Positions 1-9,362 of a DNA stretch of 64,000 nt are shown here, piece by piece (position 1 is the first letter of the stretch; each line of letters begins with the position of its first letter). The translations under genes and the position numbers were made by a program. Below the pieces are notes generated by a model, which made no database searches, had not been told where the DNA came from, and was given only the letters and a program-made list of their open reading frames with translations. The stretch comes from Antarctobacter albus (GTDB lineage Bacteria; Pseudomonadota; Alphaproteobacteria; Rhodobacterales; Rhodobacteraceae): positions 310,001 through 374,000 of the forward strand of contig NZ_FMZI01000001.1 of the NCBI RefSeq assembly GCF_900101505.1, read 5' to 3'.

Positions 1-1
1 G

Positions 2-2029
2 CCGGTGGCCGTGGACGATAGCGCCACCACCACCGAGGGTGACGCTGTGGTGATCAACGTGCTGGCCAACGACAGCGATCCGGACGGCGATCCGCTGACC
101 GTCGTGTTCAACACCGATCCGGCCAATGGCACCGTGGTCGACAACGGCGACGGCACCTTCACCTACACCCCCGATGACGGTTTCACCGGCACCGACACCT
201 TTGAATACGACGTGTCCGATTCCTCGGGCGGGTCGGACACCGGTGTGGTATCGATCACAGTGGCGGACGATGGTGTGCCGCGTATCGACACCGACGTGTT
301 CCCGGTTGCTCCCGGCGATCAGCCGCTGGACCCGCTGGATGGCCTGGACCAGGATCCCGATCCCTCTGACGACCTCGACAACATCGTGGGCGACGGTTCT
401 GCCGAACTGATCCAGACTGGCGACGACGCCGACACGATCTCGGCGGGCGGTGGCGACGACACCGTGAATCCGGGCATCGACGACGACCTTGTCGATCTGG
501 GAGGCGGCAACGACTCGCTCTTTGACGTGCAGGGTGCGGACACGATCTATGGCCGGGCCGGTGACGATACCATCATCGCGGGCACCGACACCTTCTCGGA
601 TTACGAGGGCGACGATCCCGCCTTCTTCCCGGGGACGCCGCTGAACGACCTCGGTTTCACCTCGGACCCGAACCAGGAAGACGGTCGCGACTATGTCGAA
701 GGCAACCGGGGCAACGACTACATCGCCACTGGCGATGACCGCGACACGATCGACGGCGGCGGTGAGAACGACACGCTGGACGGCGGCATCGACGACGACC
801 TGATCATGGGCGGCCAGGGCGACGACTCGCTGATCGGTGGCCACGGGTCGGATACGCTGGACGGCGGCCAGGGCAACGACACGCTGGACGGCTCGAATAT
901 CGCGGCGCTGGAACTGACCGACGACATCGACCCCAACACCGAGAACGACCGTGACCTGCTGCAGGGTTTCCTTGGCAACGACTCGTTGATCGGCGGGGAC
1001 GACGACGACACGCTGATGGGCGGCTCCGGCATGGATACGCTGGACGGCGGCATCGACGACGACCTTCTGATGGGCGGCAACGACGATGACACCCTAATGG
1101 GCGGTCAGGGCAACGACACGCTGAACGGCGGGTCGGGCGATGACAGCATCATGGGGGGCAGTGATCGCGACGTGATCGTGGTCGACAGCGCGGCTGACGG
1201 CATCGGCGACACGGTCGATGGTGGTTCGGGCGGTTTCGTCGATCAGGTCAACCCCGAGGATCCGCCGAACCAGGACTACGACATCCTGGACATGTCGGGC
1301 GTCGGCGCGCAGGACGTCGACTGGCGGATCGTAAACACTGTGGTGGACAGCAACGGCAACGGCCTGGACGGGACGATCGAGTTCCTGAACGCCGCGGGCG
1401 ACGTGACCGGCACGATGGACTTCTTCGAGATCGAGGAAATCGTGCCCTGCTTTACCCCGGGTACGCTGATCGCCACGCCGCAGGGCGAACGCCTGGTCGA
1501 GGAACTGATGGTCGGTGACCGGGTCATCACCCGCGACAACGGCATCCAGGAGATCAAGTGGGTCGGGCGCAAGGACCTGACCGGCTTTGACCTGGCACGC
1601 AAACCGCACTTCAAGCCGATCCTGATCCAGCAGGGGGCCTTGGGCAACAATCTGCCCGAGCATGACATGCTGGTCTCGCCGAACCACCGGGTGCTGGTGG
1701 CCAATGACAAGACCGCGCTTTACTTCGAAGAGCGTGAGGTCCTTGTCGCGGCCAAGCACCTGACCGGTCTGGACGGCGTGGACGAGGTCGAGGCGAACGG
1801 CGTGGCCTACATCCACGTGATGTTCGACAGCCACGAGGTCATCCTCTCGAACGGGGCCTGGACCGAAAGCTTCCAGCCCGGCGACTACAGCCTCAAGGGC
1901 ATCGGCAACGCGCAGCGCCAGGAAATCCTGGAACTGTTCCCCGAACTGGAACATGCGGAAGGCCTCAAGGCCTATGCCTCGGCGCGCCGCTCGCTGAAAA
2001 AACACGAGGCGGCGCTGCTCACGCAGTAA
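2..2029 (+). CDS. RTX calcium-binding protein with C-terminal Hint domain (5' partial)
   Basis: The frame is open to the window edge, so the N-terminus is missing; the first GTG (position 5) lies inside a repeat domain. Visible order: a cadherin/Ig-like domain of the type VAVDDSATTTEGD (first ~90 residues after that GTG), a linker, then a long run of GGxGxD-type nonapeptides (about residues 140-395), then a Hint domain starting at Cys482 (CFTPGTLIATPQGE) and running to about residue 620. RTX repeats bind calcium and mark type I secreted proteins; bacterial Hint domains derive from the intein/hedgehog autoprocessing fold. A strong terminator follows. Likely a secreted or surface protein; the substrate or adhesive role is not readable from this part. 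Confidence 0.85.
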   Translation, partial: PVAVDDSATTTEGDAVVINVLANDSDPDGDPLTVVFNTDPANGTVVDNGDGTFTYTPDDGFTGTDTFEYDVSDSSGGSDTGVVSITVADDGVPRIDTDVFPVAPGDQPLDPLDGLDQDPDPSDDLDNIVGDGSAELIQTGDDADTISAGGGDDTVNPGIDDDLVDLGGGNDSLFDVQGADTIYGRAGDDTIIAGTDTFSDYEGDDPAFFPGTPLNDLGFTSDPNQEDGRDYVEGNRGNDYIATGDDRDTIDGGGENDTLDGGIDDDLIMGGQGDDSLIGGHGSDTLDGGQGNDTLDGSNIAALELTDDIDPNTENDRDLLQGFLGNDSLIGGDDDDTLMGGSGMDTLDGGIDDDLLMGGNDDDTLMGGQGNDTLNGGSGDDSIMGGSDRDVIVVDSAADGIGDTVDGGSGGFVDQVNPEDPPNQDYDILDMSGVGAQDVDWRIVNTVVDSNGNGLDGTIEFLNAAGDVTGTMDFFEIEEIVPCFTPGTLIATPQGERLVEELMVGDRVITRDNGIQEIKWVGRKDLTGFDLARKPHFKPILIQQGALGNNLPEHDMLVSPNHRVLVANDKTALYFEEREVLVAAKHLTGLDGVDEVEANGVAYIHVMFDSHEVILSNGAWTESFQPGDYSLKGIGNAQRQEILELFPELEHAEGLKAYASARRSLKKHEAALLTQ

Positions 2030-2101
2030 GGGTGTTGCCGGAACGGAATATGCAGCCCGTTCCGGCGCACGACGACCCTCGCGCCCGGAACGGACAACAT
2101 G

Positions 2102-2140
2102 GAAACGGGGCGGCCTTGGCCGTCCCGTTTCTGTTTTGTC
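2102..2140 (+). terminator. Rho-independent terminator after the RTX gene
   Basis: A 14-bp stem with one G-U pair (2102-2115 with 2118-2131) and a TT turn is followed by TGTTTTGTC. It lies 73 bases past the stop codon of the RTX/Hint gene. Confidence 0.85.
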
Positions 2141-2171
2141 ATAGGTCGGAAGGCACGGGTGCGATGCGCAA

Positions 2172-2204
2172 GGAAAACGGGCGCTCTGAGATGAAGAACG
2201 CCCG
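2172..2204 (-). terminator. Terminator of the nucleotidyltransferase gene
   Basis: CGGGCG (2178-2183) pairs with CGCCCG (2199-2204) across a 15-base loop. Read on the minus strand it is followed by TTTTCC, 25 bases beyond the stop codon at 2230. Confidence 0.6.
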
Positions 2205-2229
2205 ATAGAGTTTTGATTTTACGGGCGGC

Positions 2230-2847
2230 CTAGCCTGTGAGGCAGGCATCCCCCTGGGAGGCGCGCCAAGCGCGCCAAGCCTCTGGCGTGTCCAGATCAG
2301 TCAGAGCACGACGGTCTAGCAGTGGTATCTGCCGGAGCCTGTGTGCATTCGCCTTCAGGACGTCTCGTGCGCCTTGGTCGCCTGTAAGAGTCTGCAGGGC
2401 CATGAAGCAATCCTGCGGGAAAAGCACCGGATGGCCCGGCGTGCCATCGGCAGCCGTGGCCTGTTGCAGCATCGGGAAGGGGACGGATTGAAAGCTGGAG
2501 ATAAGCTTTTGAATATCCTCGGTTTCGATCTCCGGCATGTCGGCAGGCAGGATGATCATCGCCTTGATGCCGCGTGGGATCAGACCCACGCCCCGGCGGA
2601 TCGAGGCGGACATGCCAAGATCGGAATCCGGAACCTCGATCACCTGCACGGGCAGCCCCTGCAGGGCCGCGGCGCGTGGGTGGTCGGGATCGGGAAGGGT
2701 CACGGCCACATGTGCGCCCGTGTCGATCGCGCGCAGCGCCTGACGGCGCAGCAGCGGAAGACCATCTACTGTTTCGGTCAACTTGTCGCGGCCACGCATC
2801 CGTGAAGATGCGCCCGCGGCGGGGATGAGAATCGAAATATTCAGCAT
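2230..2847 (-). CDS. MobA/MocA-like nucleotidyltransferase
   Basis: 205 residues from the ATG at 2847; the open frame runs further upstream, but homology-like sequence begins at MLNISILIPAAG. The N-terminal LIPAAGASSRMRGRDKL (residues 7-23) is the nucleotide-binding signature of the MobA-like NTP transferase fold, and ILPADMP is the metal-binding loop. Family members transfer CMP or GMP to molybdopterin, making cytosine or guanine dinucleotide cofactor for molybdoenzymes; MocA/CoxL-associated types are the closest in style. No molybdoenzyme or xdhC gene lies beside it here, so the acceptor is inferred from family only. It has its own terminator and reads as a single-gene unit. Confidence 0.75.
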   Translation of the reverse strand: MLNISILIPAAGASSRMRGRDKLTETVDGLPLLRRQALRAIDTGAHVAVTLPDPDHPRAAALQGLPVQVIEVPDSDLGMSASIRRGVGLIPRGIKAMIILPADMPEIETEDIQKLISSFQSVPFPMLQQATAADGTPGHPVLFPQDCFMALQTLTGDQGARDVLKANAHRLRQIPLLDRRALTDLDTPEAWRAWRASQGDACLTG

Positions 2848-2968
2848 GGGGCAGACACTAACACAGGTTGAGCAAGAATGTGGCGCGTCTTGTGACAAGT
2901 GCGCAACTTTTTGTGTCGTGCGATCTGCTGTCCGCTATATGCTGCGTTGCGGCAATGCATGTGCCGCA

Positions 2969-5374
2969 TCATCCCCGCATATGCTGACCTTCCGGATCGA
3001 AAAGCGGCTGCGTGATCAGCCGCGCCGGGCGCATCTCGCCCAGGATCTCGATTTCCGCGGTCAAGCCGGCGCGGACTTTCTCTCGGGGGATCAAAGCCAT
3101 AGCGATCGACTTTCGCGCGAAATGCGAATAGCCGCCGGAGGTGCAGAACCCCTGTACTTCGCTGTCGATCCAGACCGGTTCGTAAGCGTTCACATCCGTA
3201 TCCAGGGCGTCGATCTCAAAGACCGCAAGGACCCGATGCGGCGGTGCGGCGCGCTCGGCTTCGGCGGCGGCGCGACCGATGAAATCCCCCTTGGACCACT
3301 GGATGAACCGATCCAGGCCGGTTTCCGCGCAAGTGTAGTCGGGTGAGAACTCGCGTCCCCAGGAGCCAAAGAACTTGTCCAGGCGCAAGCTCATCATCGC
3401 GCGCATACCAAACGGTTTCATGCCCTTCGGCGCGCCGGCGGCCCAGAGCGTGGCCCACAGTTGTCGTTGTGCCATCGGATCGCAGTAGATCTCAAAGCCC
3501 AGATCGCCTGTATAAGAGACGCGCTGCACGAGGCAGTCTGTCATGCCCACGACCATGCGTCGAACGTCCATGAAACGCATGTCGCTGATGTCGGTACGGG
3601 TGCAGGCCTGAAGGATCTCGCGTGCAAGCGGCCCGGCCACCTGGAATCCGGTGGATTTGTCGCTGATGTTCTCGATGCTTACGCCGTCTTCCTGATGTTG
3701 CAGGAACCAGCGCATGTGATAGGCCTGCGCGCCATAGGAGGCGGTCAGGCGGAACTCGGTTTCGGACAGGCAGGCGACGGTGAAATCGCCGATGATCCGG
3801 CCGGCGGGCGACAGCATGGGCGTCAGGGACATGCGGCCCGGCGCGGGGATGCGGCCCGCCATGATCCGGTCCAGCCAGGCGCGGGCATTGGGCCCGGTTA
3901 CGCGGTACTTGCCGAAGTTCTGGACCTCGTTGATGCCCGCCGCCTCGCGCACGGCAAGGACCTCGCGCGCGGTGGCCTCCCAGGCGTTTGAACGGCGGAA
4001 TGACGGCGTTTCATAGCGCGGTTCCCCCTCGGCGGCGAAGTAGTTGACCACCTCCAGCCCGTATTGCGCGCCCCAGACCGCGCCCATGCGATCGAAGATG
4101 TCATACATCGGCGTCGTGCGGTTGGGCCGCGCAGCGGGCAGTTCCTCGTTTGGATAGCTGACCGAAAAGCGTTTCTGATAGTTTTCAATAACTTTCGGCA
4201 GGGTGTAGCCGGGTGAGATCCAGTCGCCAAAGCGTGCCACGTCCATCGCGCCGGTGTCGCGTTCGCATTCGCCATGCACCATCCATTGCGCCAGCATCAG
4301 CCCCACGCCGCCGCCCTGGCTGAAGCCTGCCATCACGCCGCAGGCTGACCAATAGCCGCGCAGCCCGGGGATCGGCCCCACCAGCGGGTTGCCGTCGGGC
4401 GCAAAGGTAAAGGGCCCGTGGATCACGGATTTTACCCCGGCGCGTTCCAAAACGGGAAAGCGTTTGTACGCGAATTCAATGCTTTGCTCGATCTTGTCAA
4501 AGTCATCCGGCAAGAGTTCGTGACCGAATTCCCAGGGGGTGCCGTCCACTGCCCAGGGGCGGCAGGGCTGTTCGTAGAAACCGATGCACAGCCCGCGCCC
4601 TTCCTGCCGCAGGTAGCTTTCCCCGGCCGGGTCCATGACATGCGGGTGTTCTGCGTCGCGCTCATAGATTTCCGGCGTTTCCTCGGTCACGAGGTACTGG
4701 TGTTCCATCGGATGCAGCGGCAGGTAGACACCGGCCATTGCGCCCACCTCGCGGGCCCAGAGACCGGCGGCGTTGACGACATGTTCGGTATGAATGGTGC
4801 CTTTGTCAGTGACAACATCCCAAGTGCCATCCGCACGAGGATTGGTCTCCAACACCTTGGTATGAAGATGGATTTCGGCCCCGCCCATGCGCGCGGCCCT
4901 GGCATAGGCATGGGTCGTGCCGGAAGGATCGAGGTGCCCGTCCAACGGATCGTAGAGCGCCCCGATTACGCCGTCGAGGTTCACGATGGGGGCGAGTTTC
5001 GCGATCTCTTCCGGCCCGACGATCTCGGTTTCCAGGCCCATGTAACGATGCTTGGCGCGTTCCGCGAGCAGCATGTCAAAACGGTCGCGGTTGTCGGCCA
5101 GGGTGATGCCGCCGACGTGGTGCAGCCCGCACGACATGCCCGTCAGCTCTTCGAGTTCCTTGTAGAGGCGGATGGTGTACCCCTGCAGCGCGGCCATGTT
5201 GGTATCGCCGTTCAGCGTGTGAAAACCGCCCGCCGCATGCCATGTGCTGCCGCTGGTCAGGTCGGATCGTTCCAGCAGCATCACGTCCGACCAGCCCAGC
5301 TTGGTCAGGTGGTAGAGCACGGAACAGCCGACGACTCCGCCTCCGATCACGACGACTCGGGTTGTGGTTTTCAT
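2969..5374 (-). CDS. FAD-dependent oxidoreductase / aminomethyltransferase fusion (dimethylglycine or sarcosine dehydrogenase-like)
   Basis: 801 residues from the ATG at 5374, chosen because MKTTTRVVVIGGGVVG places the FAD-binding GxGxxG near residues 10-16, as is normal. The N-terminal half is a DAO-type FAD domain (LTSGSTWHAAGG motif next to the isoalloxazine), followed by the FAO_M linker and a C-terminal GcvT/aminomethyltransferase fold (about residues 420-795). This architecture fits dimethylglycine, sarcosine and related N-methyl amine dehydrogenases, which pass the released one-carbon unit to tetrahydrofolate. The paralog at 5541 is transcribed divergently. The exact substrate cannot be read; glycine betaine breakdown products are likely. 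Confidence 0.85.
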   Translation of the reverse strand: MKTTTRVVVIGGGVVGCSVLYHLTKLGWSDVMLLERSDLTSGSTWHAAGGFHTLNGDTNMAALQGYTIRLYKELEELTGMSCGLHHVGGITLADNRDRFDMLLAERAKHRYMGLETEIVGPEEIAKLAPIVNLDGVIGALYDPLDGHLDPSGTTHAYARAARMGGAEIHLHTKVLETNPRADGTWDVVTDKGTIHTEHVVNAAGLWAREVGAMAGVYLPLHPMEHQYLVTEETPEIYERDAEHPHVMDPAGESYLRQEGRGLCIGFYEQPCRPWAVDGTPWEFGHELLPDDFDKIEQSIEFAYKRFPVLERAGVKSVIHGPFTFAPDGNPLVGPIPGLRGYWSACGVMAGFSQGGGVGLMLAQWMVHGECERDTGAMDVARFGDWISPGYTLPKVIENYQKRFSVSYPNEELPAARPNRTTPMYDIFDRMGAVWGAQYGLEVVNYFAAEGEPRYETPSFRRSNAWEATAREVLAVREAAGINEVQNFGKYRVTGPNARAWLDRIMAGRIPAPGRMSLTPMLSPAGRIIGDFTVACLSETEFRLTASYGAQAYHMRWFLQHQEDGVSIENISDKSTGFQVAGPLAREILQACTRTDISDMRFMDVRRMVVGMTDCLVQRVSYTGDLGFEIYCDPMAQRQLWATLWAAGAPKGMKPFGMRAMMSLRLDKFFGSWGREFSPDYTCAETGLDRFIQWSKGDFIGRAAAEAERAAPPHRVLAVFEIDALDTDVNAYEPVWIDSEVQGFCTSGGYSHFARKSIAMALIPREKVRAGLTAEIEILGEMRPARLITQPLFDPEGQHMRG

Positions 5375-5540
5375 GATCTGCCTCCATTCGGTACGGGCCG
5401 CCGAAGCGGCCACCTGTCATGCGTATTTGACGAAAGAAGAAGCGCGAGGCGTTGTGAACGGGCGACGAAATCTGTCGCAAACGGGCATTTTTTGTACGTG
5501 TTTGCCGGGCAGGGTGACGGGCAGATTTGCGGAGTGACCC
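5375..5540. promoter_or_regulatory. Divergent promoter region between two FAD/GcvT paralogs
   Basis: 166 bases between two divergent start codons. It contains the inverted repeat GGCCGC-CGAA-GCGGCC (5396-5411) and a TTTTTTG run near 5488-5495. No clear -35/-10 pair could be assigned with confidence. Shared control of the two enzymes from here is an inference. Confidence 0.4.
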
Positions 5541-7961
5541 ATGCGCAGCGAAGCCCAAGCCGTCGTCATCGGAGGCGGCGTGATCGGATGTTCGATCCTT
5601 TACCACCTGACAAAACTCGGATGGCGGGATGTTGTCCTGCTTGAACGCGACGAGTTGACGTCGGGTTCCACCTGGCACGCGGCGGCCAATATCCACGGGC
5701 TGCACGACAGCACCAACATCAGCCGCCTGCAGCACTATACCATGACCCTGTACAAGGACCTGGAGGCGGAAACCGGCCAGAGCTGCGGTGTATTCCAGCC
5801 CGGCAGCCTGTACCTTGCGCAGACGGTCGAGCGGGAGCACCAGCTGCGCCTGCAGGCGGCCAAGGCCAAGCTCTACGGCATGAACTTCTACGAAATTACC
5901 CGGGACGAGGCTGAGCGCCTGCACCCGCTGGTCGATTTCACCGGCATCCGTTGCATCATGTATGAACCCGATGGCGGCAACGTGGACCCGTCCGGTGTGA
6001 CGGCGGCATACGCGGCTGGGGCACGGCAACGGGGGGCGGAAATCCATCGATTCACGCCTGTCATGGCGACGGAACAGCAGCCGGACGGGTCTTGGATCGT
6101 GCGGACGCCCAAGGGCGACATCGCAACCCCCTGGGTGGTGAACGCCGCCGGGCTCTGGGGGCGCGAGGTGGCGGCGCTGGCGGGGTTGAAGCTGCCGCTG
6201 CAACCGACCGAGCACCAGTATTTCGTGACCGAAACCATCGCCGAGATCGACGGGATGGACCGGCGCCTGCCCTCGGTCGCGGACCGGGACGGCGAGTATT
6301 ACCTGCGCCAGGAAGGCAAGGGCCTGCTGATCGGCGCCTATGAACGCGACGTGCGTCTTTGGGCCGAGGACGGCACGCCGCTGGACTTTGCGCATGATCT
6401 CTTCCCGGATGATCTGGAACGCATCGAAGACAACATGATGCGCGCCATCGACCGGGTGCCGGCGGTGGGCATGGCGGGGATCAAGAGGGTCATCAACGGG
6501 CCGATGATCTGGTCGCCGGATTCCAACGTGCTGATGGGGCCGGTGCCGGAACTGAAGGGCTATTTCTGCTGCAATGGCATCATCCCCGGTTTCTCGCAGT
6601 CCGGCGGCATGGGGCTGATGGCGGCGCAATGGATCGTCGAAGGCGAGATGCAGTACGACATGTTCGCCTGGGACATGGCACGCTTTGGCGACTGGGCGGA
6701 TGAGACATTCACCAAGGCGCGGGTCATGAACCAGTACGCGCACCGCTTTGCCATCCACTTCCCCGGAGAGGAACGCGATGCCGGGCGTCCGGTGCGTGTA
6801 CGTCCGGTCTACGAGATGCAAAAGGCGATGGGGGCCAGGTTCGGGCTCAACTACGGCTGGGAACATCCCGCATACTTCGACGCCGACCAGCCCGACACGC
6901 CCGGCTTCACCCGGCAGGGATGGTGGGAAAGCGTGGGTCGCGAGGCGCGGATGCTGCGTGACACCGGCGGCATCATCGATATCTCGAACTTTGCCAAGTA
7001 CCGCGTCAGCGGTGCGGGCGCCGAGGACTGGCTGAACGCGCTGTTTGCCAACCGGATGCCGCGCAGGGTGGGGCGCTCCTGCCTGACGCCGCTGATCGGC
7101 AAGCGCGGCGGGATTGCCGGGGATTTCACCGTCACCCGCCTGGGCGAAGAGGAATTCTGGGTGATCGGCTCGGGTATGGCCGAGCGTTATCACCAGCGTT
7201 TCTTCGCGGATGTGCCCTTGCCCGAGGGGACGACTTGCACGTCGATGACCAAGGCCATGTGCGGCTTCAACGTGGCCGGGCCGCGTTCGCGCGAGATGCT
7301 GGGGCGGTTGACCAACGCCTCGCTCGCCACCGAGGACTGGCCCTTCATGGCCTCGCAATGGATCGAGCTGGCCGGTGTGCGGGTGCTGGCGCTGCGGGTC
7401 TCCTTTACCGGTGATCTTGGCTGGGAACTCCATTGTGCCGAGGACGACCAGGCGCAGCTCTATGAGGCACTTCTGAAGGAAGGCGAAAACCTGGGGATCG
7501 GCCCGGTCGGCAGCCGTGCGCTGATGAGCCTCAGGATCGAAAAGGGCTATGGCTCGTGGGGCCGCGAGTATTCGCCCGAGTATTGGCCGCAGGAAGTGGG
7601 GCTGGCGCGGCTGTGCAAGCTGGACAAAGCGTTCCTGAACAAGCAGGCGCTGGTGGAGGTGATCGACAAGCCGGCGCGCGAGGAACTGGTGATCCTTGCG
7701 CTGGACGAGGAGGCGGTAACGGCCTCCAACGCCGATGCCACGGGCGGAGAGCCAATCTTTCGCGACGGGCAGGGCATCGGGCGCGTGACCTCGGGCGGCT
7801 ATGGCTACTCGGTGGGGCGCAGCCTGGCGCTTGGCTACGTCAAGGCGGGCACGGCGGCGCCGGGTGACAGGGTCGAGGTCATGGTGCTGGGCCGCCCGCA
7901 CGGGGCGGAAATCCTGGCAGAGCCGCCGTTCGACCCTTCCGGAGAGCGCCTGCGCGCCTGA
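5541..7961 (+). CDS. FAD-dependent oxidoreductase / aminomethyltransferase fusion (paralog)
   Basis: 806 residues. It has the same architecture as its divergent neighbour: FAD-binding VVIGGGVIGCSILYHLTKLGW near residue 8, LTSGSTWHAA near residue 38, a middle FAO_M segment and a C-terminal GcvT fold ending at about residue 800. Near-identical N-terminal motifs show that the two are paralogs, while their middle regions differ clearly, which suggests different amine substrates. Expected reaction: oxidative N-demethylation with transfer of the methylene group to tetrahydrofolate. The gene stops 2 bases before the stop codon of the convergent gene at 7964, so the two transcripts must abut or overlap. 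Confidence 0.85.
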   Translation: MRSEAQAVVIGGGVIGCSILYHLTKLGWRDVVLLERDELTSGSTWHAAANIHGLHDSTNISRLQHYTMTLYKDLEAETGQSCGVFQPGSLYLAQTVEREHQLRLQAAKAKLYGMNFYEITRDEAERLHPLVDFTGIRCIMYEPDGGNVDPSGVTAAYAAGARQRGAEIHRFTPVMATEQQPDGSWIVRTPKGDIATPWVVNAAGLWGREVAALAGLKLPLQPTEHQYFVTETIAEIDGMDRRLPSVADRDGEYYLRQEGKGLLIGAYERDVRLWAEDGTPLDFAHDLFPDDLERIEDNMMRAIDRVPAVGMAGIKRVINGPMIWSPDSNVLMGPVPELKGYFCCNGIIPGFSQSGGMGLMAAQWIVEGEMQYDMFAWDMARFGDWADETFTKARVMNQYAHRFAIHFPGEERDAGRPVRVRPVYEMQKAMGARFGLNYGWEHPAYFDADQPDTPGFTRQGWWESVGREARMLRDTGGIIDISNFAKYRVSGAGAEDWLNALFANRMPRRVGRSCLTPLIGKRGGIAGDFTVTRLGEEEFWVIGSGMAERYHQRFFADVPLPEGTTCTSMTKAMCGFNVAGPRSREMLGRLTNASLATEDWPFMASQWIELAGVRVLALRVSFTGDLGWELHCAEDDQAQLYEALLKEGENLGIGPVGSRALMSLRIEKGYGSWGREYSPEYWPQEVGLARLCKLDKAFLNKQALVEVIDKPAREELVILALDEEAVTASNADATGGEPIFRDGQGIGRVTSGGYGYSVGRSLALGYVKAGTAAPGDRVEVMVLGRPHGAEILAEPPFDPSGERLRA

Positions 7962-7963
7962 CC

Positions 7964-9349
7964 CTATTGCATCGCGGGCCAGCCGATGCTGGTCCGCAGG
8001 GCCGCGCATTTGTCGGTGCAATCCGCGCTGCACCGGCGTGCGCGCCCGTCATGGGTGAAATAATCGCATTTTCCCAAGGTGCCGTCCGGCTCGCAGAAAA
8101 CGACCATTGCGCTGCCGTCGTCGCCTTGCAGGCGGTATTTGGCGATGGCGCTGGCGGAATGATAGCCGCAGTCCGAGCCGCTCTGCCTCGGGCCGTGGAT
8201 ATCGTGGATCTGGTCGAGGTGATGTCCGCCGTCCTGTGTGAAATAGGCAGAGACCCCGCTTTCCTTGCCAGCCGCGTAGCGGACCTGTGACTTGATCGGA
8301 CCGGCGGCCTGTCCGCCGTTGGGACTGGCGAAATAGCTGCACGAGAGATAATCCCGGTCATCGCCTGGCGGGATGCGGTGGGTCAGAACCTGTCCTGTCA
8401 GGTCGGGGTTGCGGGCCGGGCAATTGGCGCCGTCCGGCTGGGGGGCGACCGTGCCCGCCGTGGCGGACAGCCGCCGGTCCAGGGCGGCGATCTGGTCATT
8501 CAGAAAATCGATCTTGGCCCCGATCCGTTGCCGCATCAGCGCCGAGCTTTGCTGAATCCTGTGCACCAAGGCCGCGATCTCGTCCCGGAACTCGGGGCTG
8601 GCGATGTCATTGGTGGTGCCGACCTCGAAGAGGATCAGCGTGATTTCCACTGTCAGATCATCCTTGGTCAGGATGCGGGGTGGCCCGCTGGGTGTCAGGG
8701 ATGGCAGGATGAAGTGCTCCGGGTTCTTGAGCATCTCGCCGTAACGGTTGCGCTCTGCCGTCAGCTTGTCCCTTTCGACGGCCAGAAGCTTGTCGCGCGC
8801 CGCCTTGTTGTCGGCCAGCTTGTCCTTTTGTGCCTTGATCCGCTCATCCAGCCGCAGGGAATTCCGGTTCAAATCGGCCTGTTCGGCGACCAGTTCTTTT
8901 TCGCGCTGAACGCGGACGTTGTACTGTTGGAACAACTGGTGAATGTCGGAACAGGGCGGGTCGCAGTCATCGACCGTGCCGTTCCGCAACCGCTCCAGCG
9001 CGGTGCGTTCCGCCAGCAGCGCTCGCATCTTGTTGTTCAGATCGCGCGAGTTCTGGTTGAAGGCGCGCATCCGCTTGAGCGCTTCGATCTCTGCCGTCAG
9101 GTTGCGAATTGCGGTGTCATTTGCTTGCCAGGGTTGAATCCATGCTTTCCAAATGCGCCATTTGAAGGCTCGGATTGCTGTCAACTCGCTTTCAACCTTG
9201 TCGCTGCGGGTAATGATCTGGCCGACCTGCTGGCGCAACTGGGCGATGGTGGCCTCGATCTGGGTGTCGGTATCCGCGCGCGGCGGGGTGGCGGCCAAAA
9301 AAGTGACCAGGGCCAGGACCATCAGGTGTATCAGGCTGTGCCGTTTCAT
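7964..9349 (-). CDS. Secreted coiled-coil protein with Cys-rich tail, unknown function
   Basis: 461 residues. The N-terminal MKRHSLIHLMVLALVTFLAA is a signal peptide with likely cleavage near PRA-D (residue 26). Residues ~27-215 are rich in Lys/Arg/Glu/Leu heptads (coiled coil), with a CDPPC pair near residue 135. The last ~150 residues hold eight further cysteines, including RCSADCTDKC near the end, giving ten Cys after the signal peptide, which fits disulfides in the periplasm. The start lies 13 bases after the stop codon of the secreted-protein gene upstream, so the two likely form an operon. I do not recognise a family. Confidence 0.6.
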   Translation of the reverse strand: MKRHSLIHLMVLALVTFLAATPPRADTDTQIEATIAQLRQQVGQIITRSDKVESELTAIRAFKWRIWKAWIQPWQANDTAIRNLTAEIEALKRMRAFNQNSRDLNNKMRALLAERTALERLRNGTVDDCDPPCSDIHQLFQQYNVRVQREKELVAEQADLNRNSLRLDERIKAQKDKLADNKAARDKLLAVERDKLTAERNRYGEMLKNPEHFILPSLTPSGPPRILTKDDLTVEITLILFEVGTTNDIASPEFRDEIAALVHRIQQSSALMRQRIGAKIDFLNDQIAALDRRLSATAGTVAPQPDGANCPARNPDLTGQVLTHRIPPGDDRDYLSCSYFASPNGGQAAGPIKSQVRYAAGKESGVSAYFTQDGGHHLDQIHDIHGPRQSGSDCGYHSASAIAKYRLQGDDGSAMVVFCEPDGTLGKCDYFTHDGRARRCSADCTDKCAALRTSIGWPAMQ

Positions 9350-9362
9350 CCGTGACGCTCCG

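Noticed and set aside
5076-8033. Very long minus-strand open frame opposite the second FAD/GcvT enzyme
   Set aside because: It runs through the coding strand's wobble-rich antisense, is full of His/Arg/Gln low-complexity sequence, and matches no family; the plus-strand gene has clear FAD and GcvT motifs.
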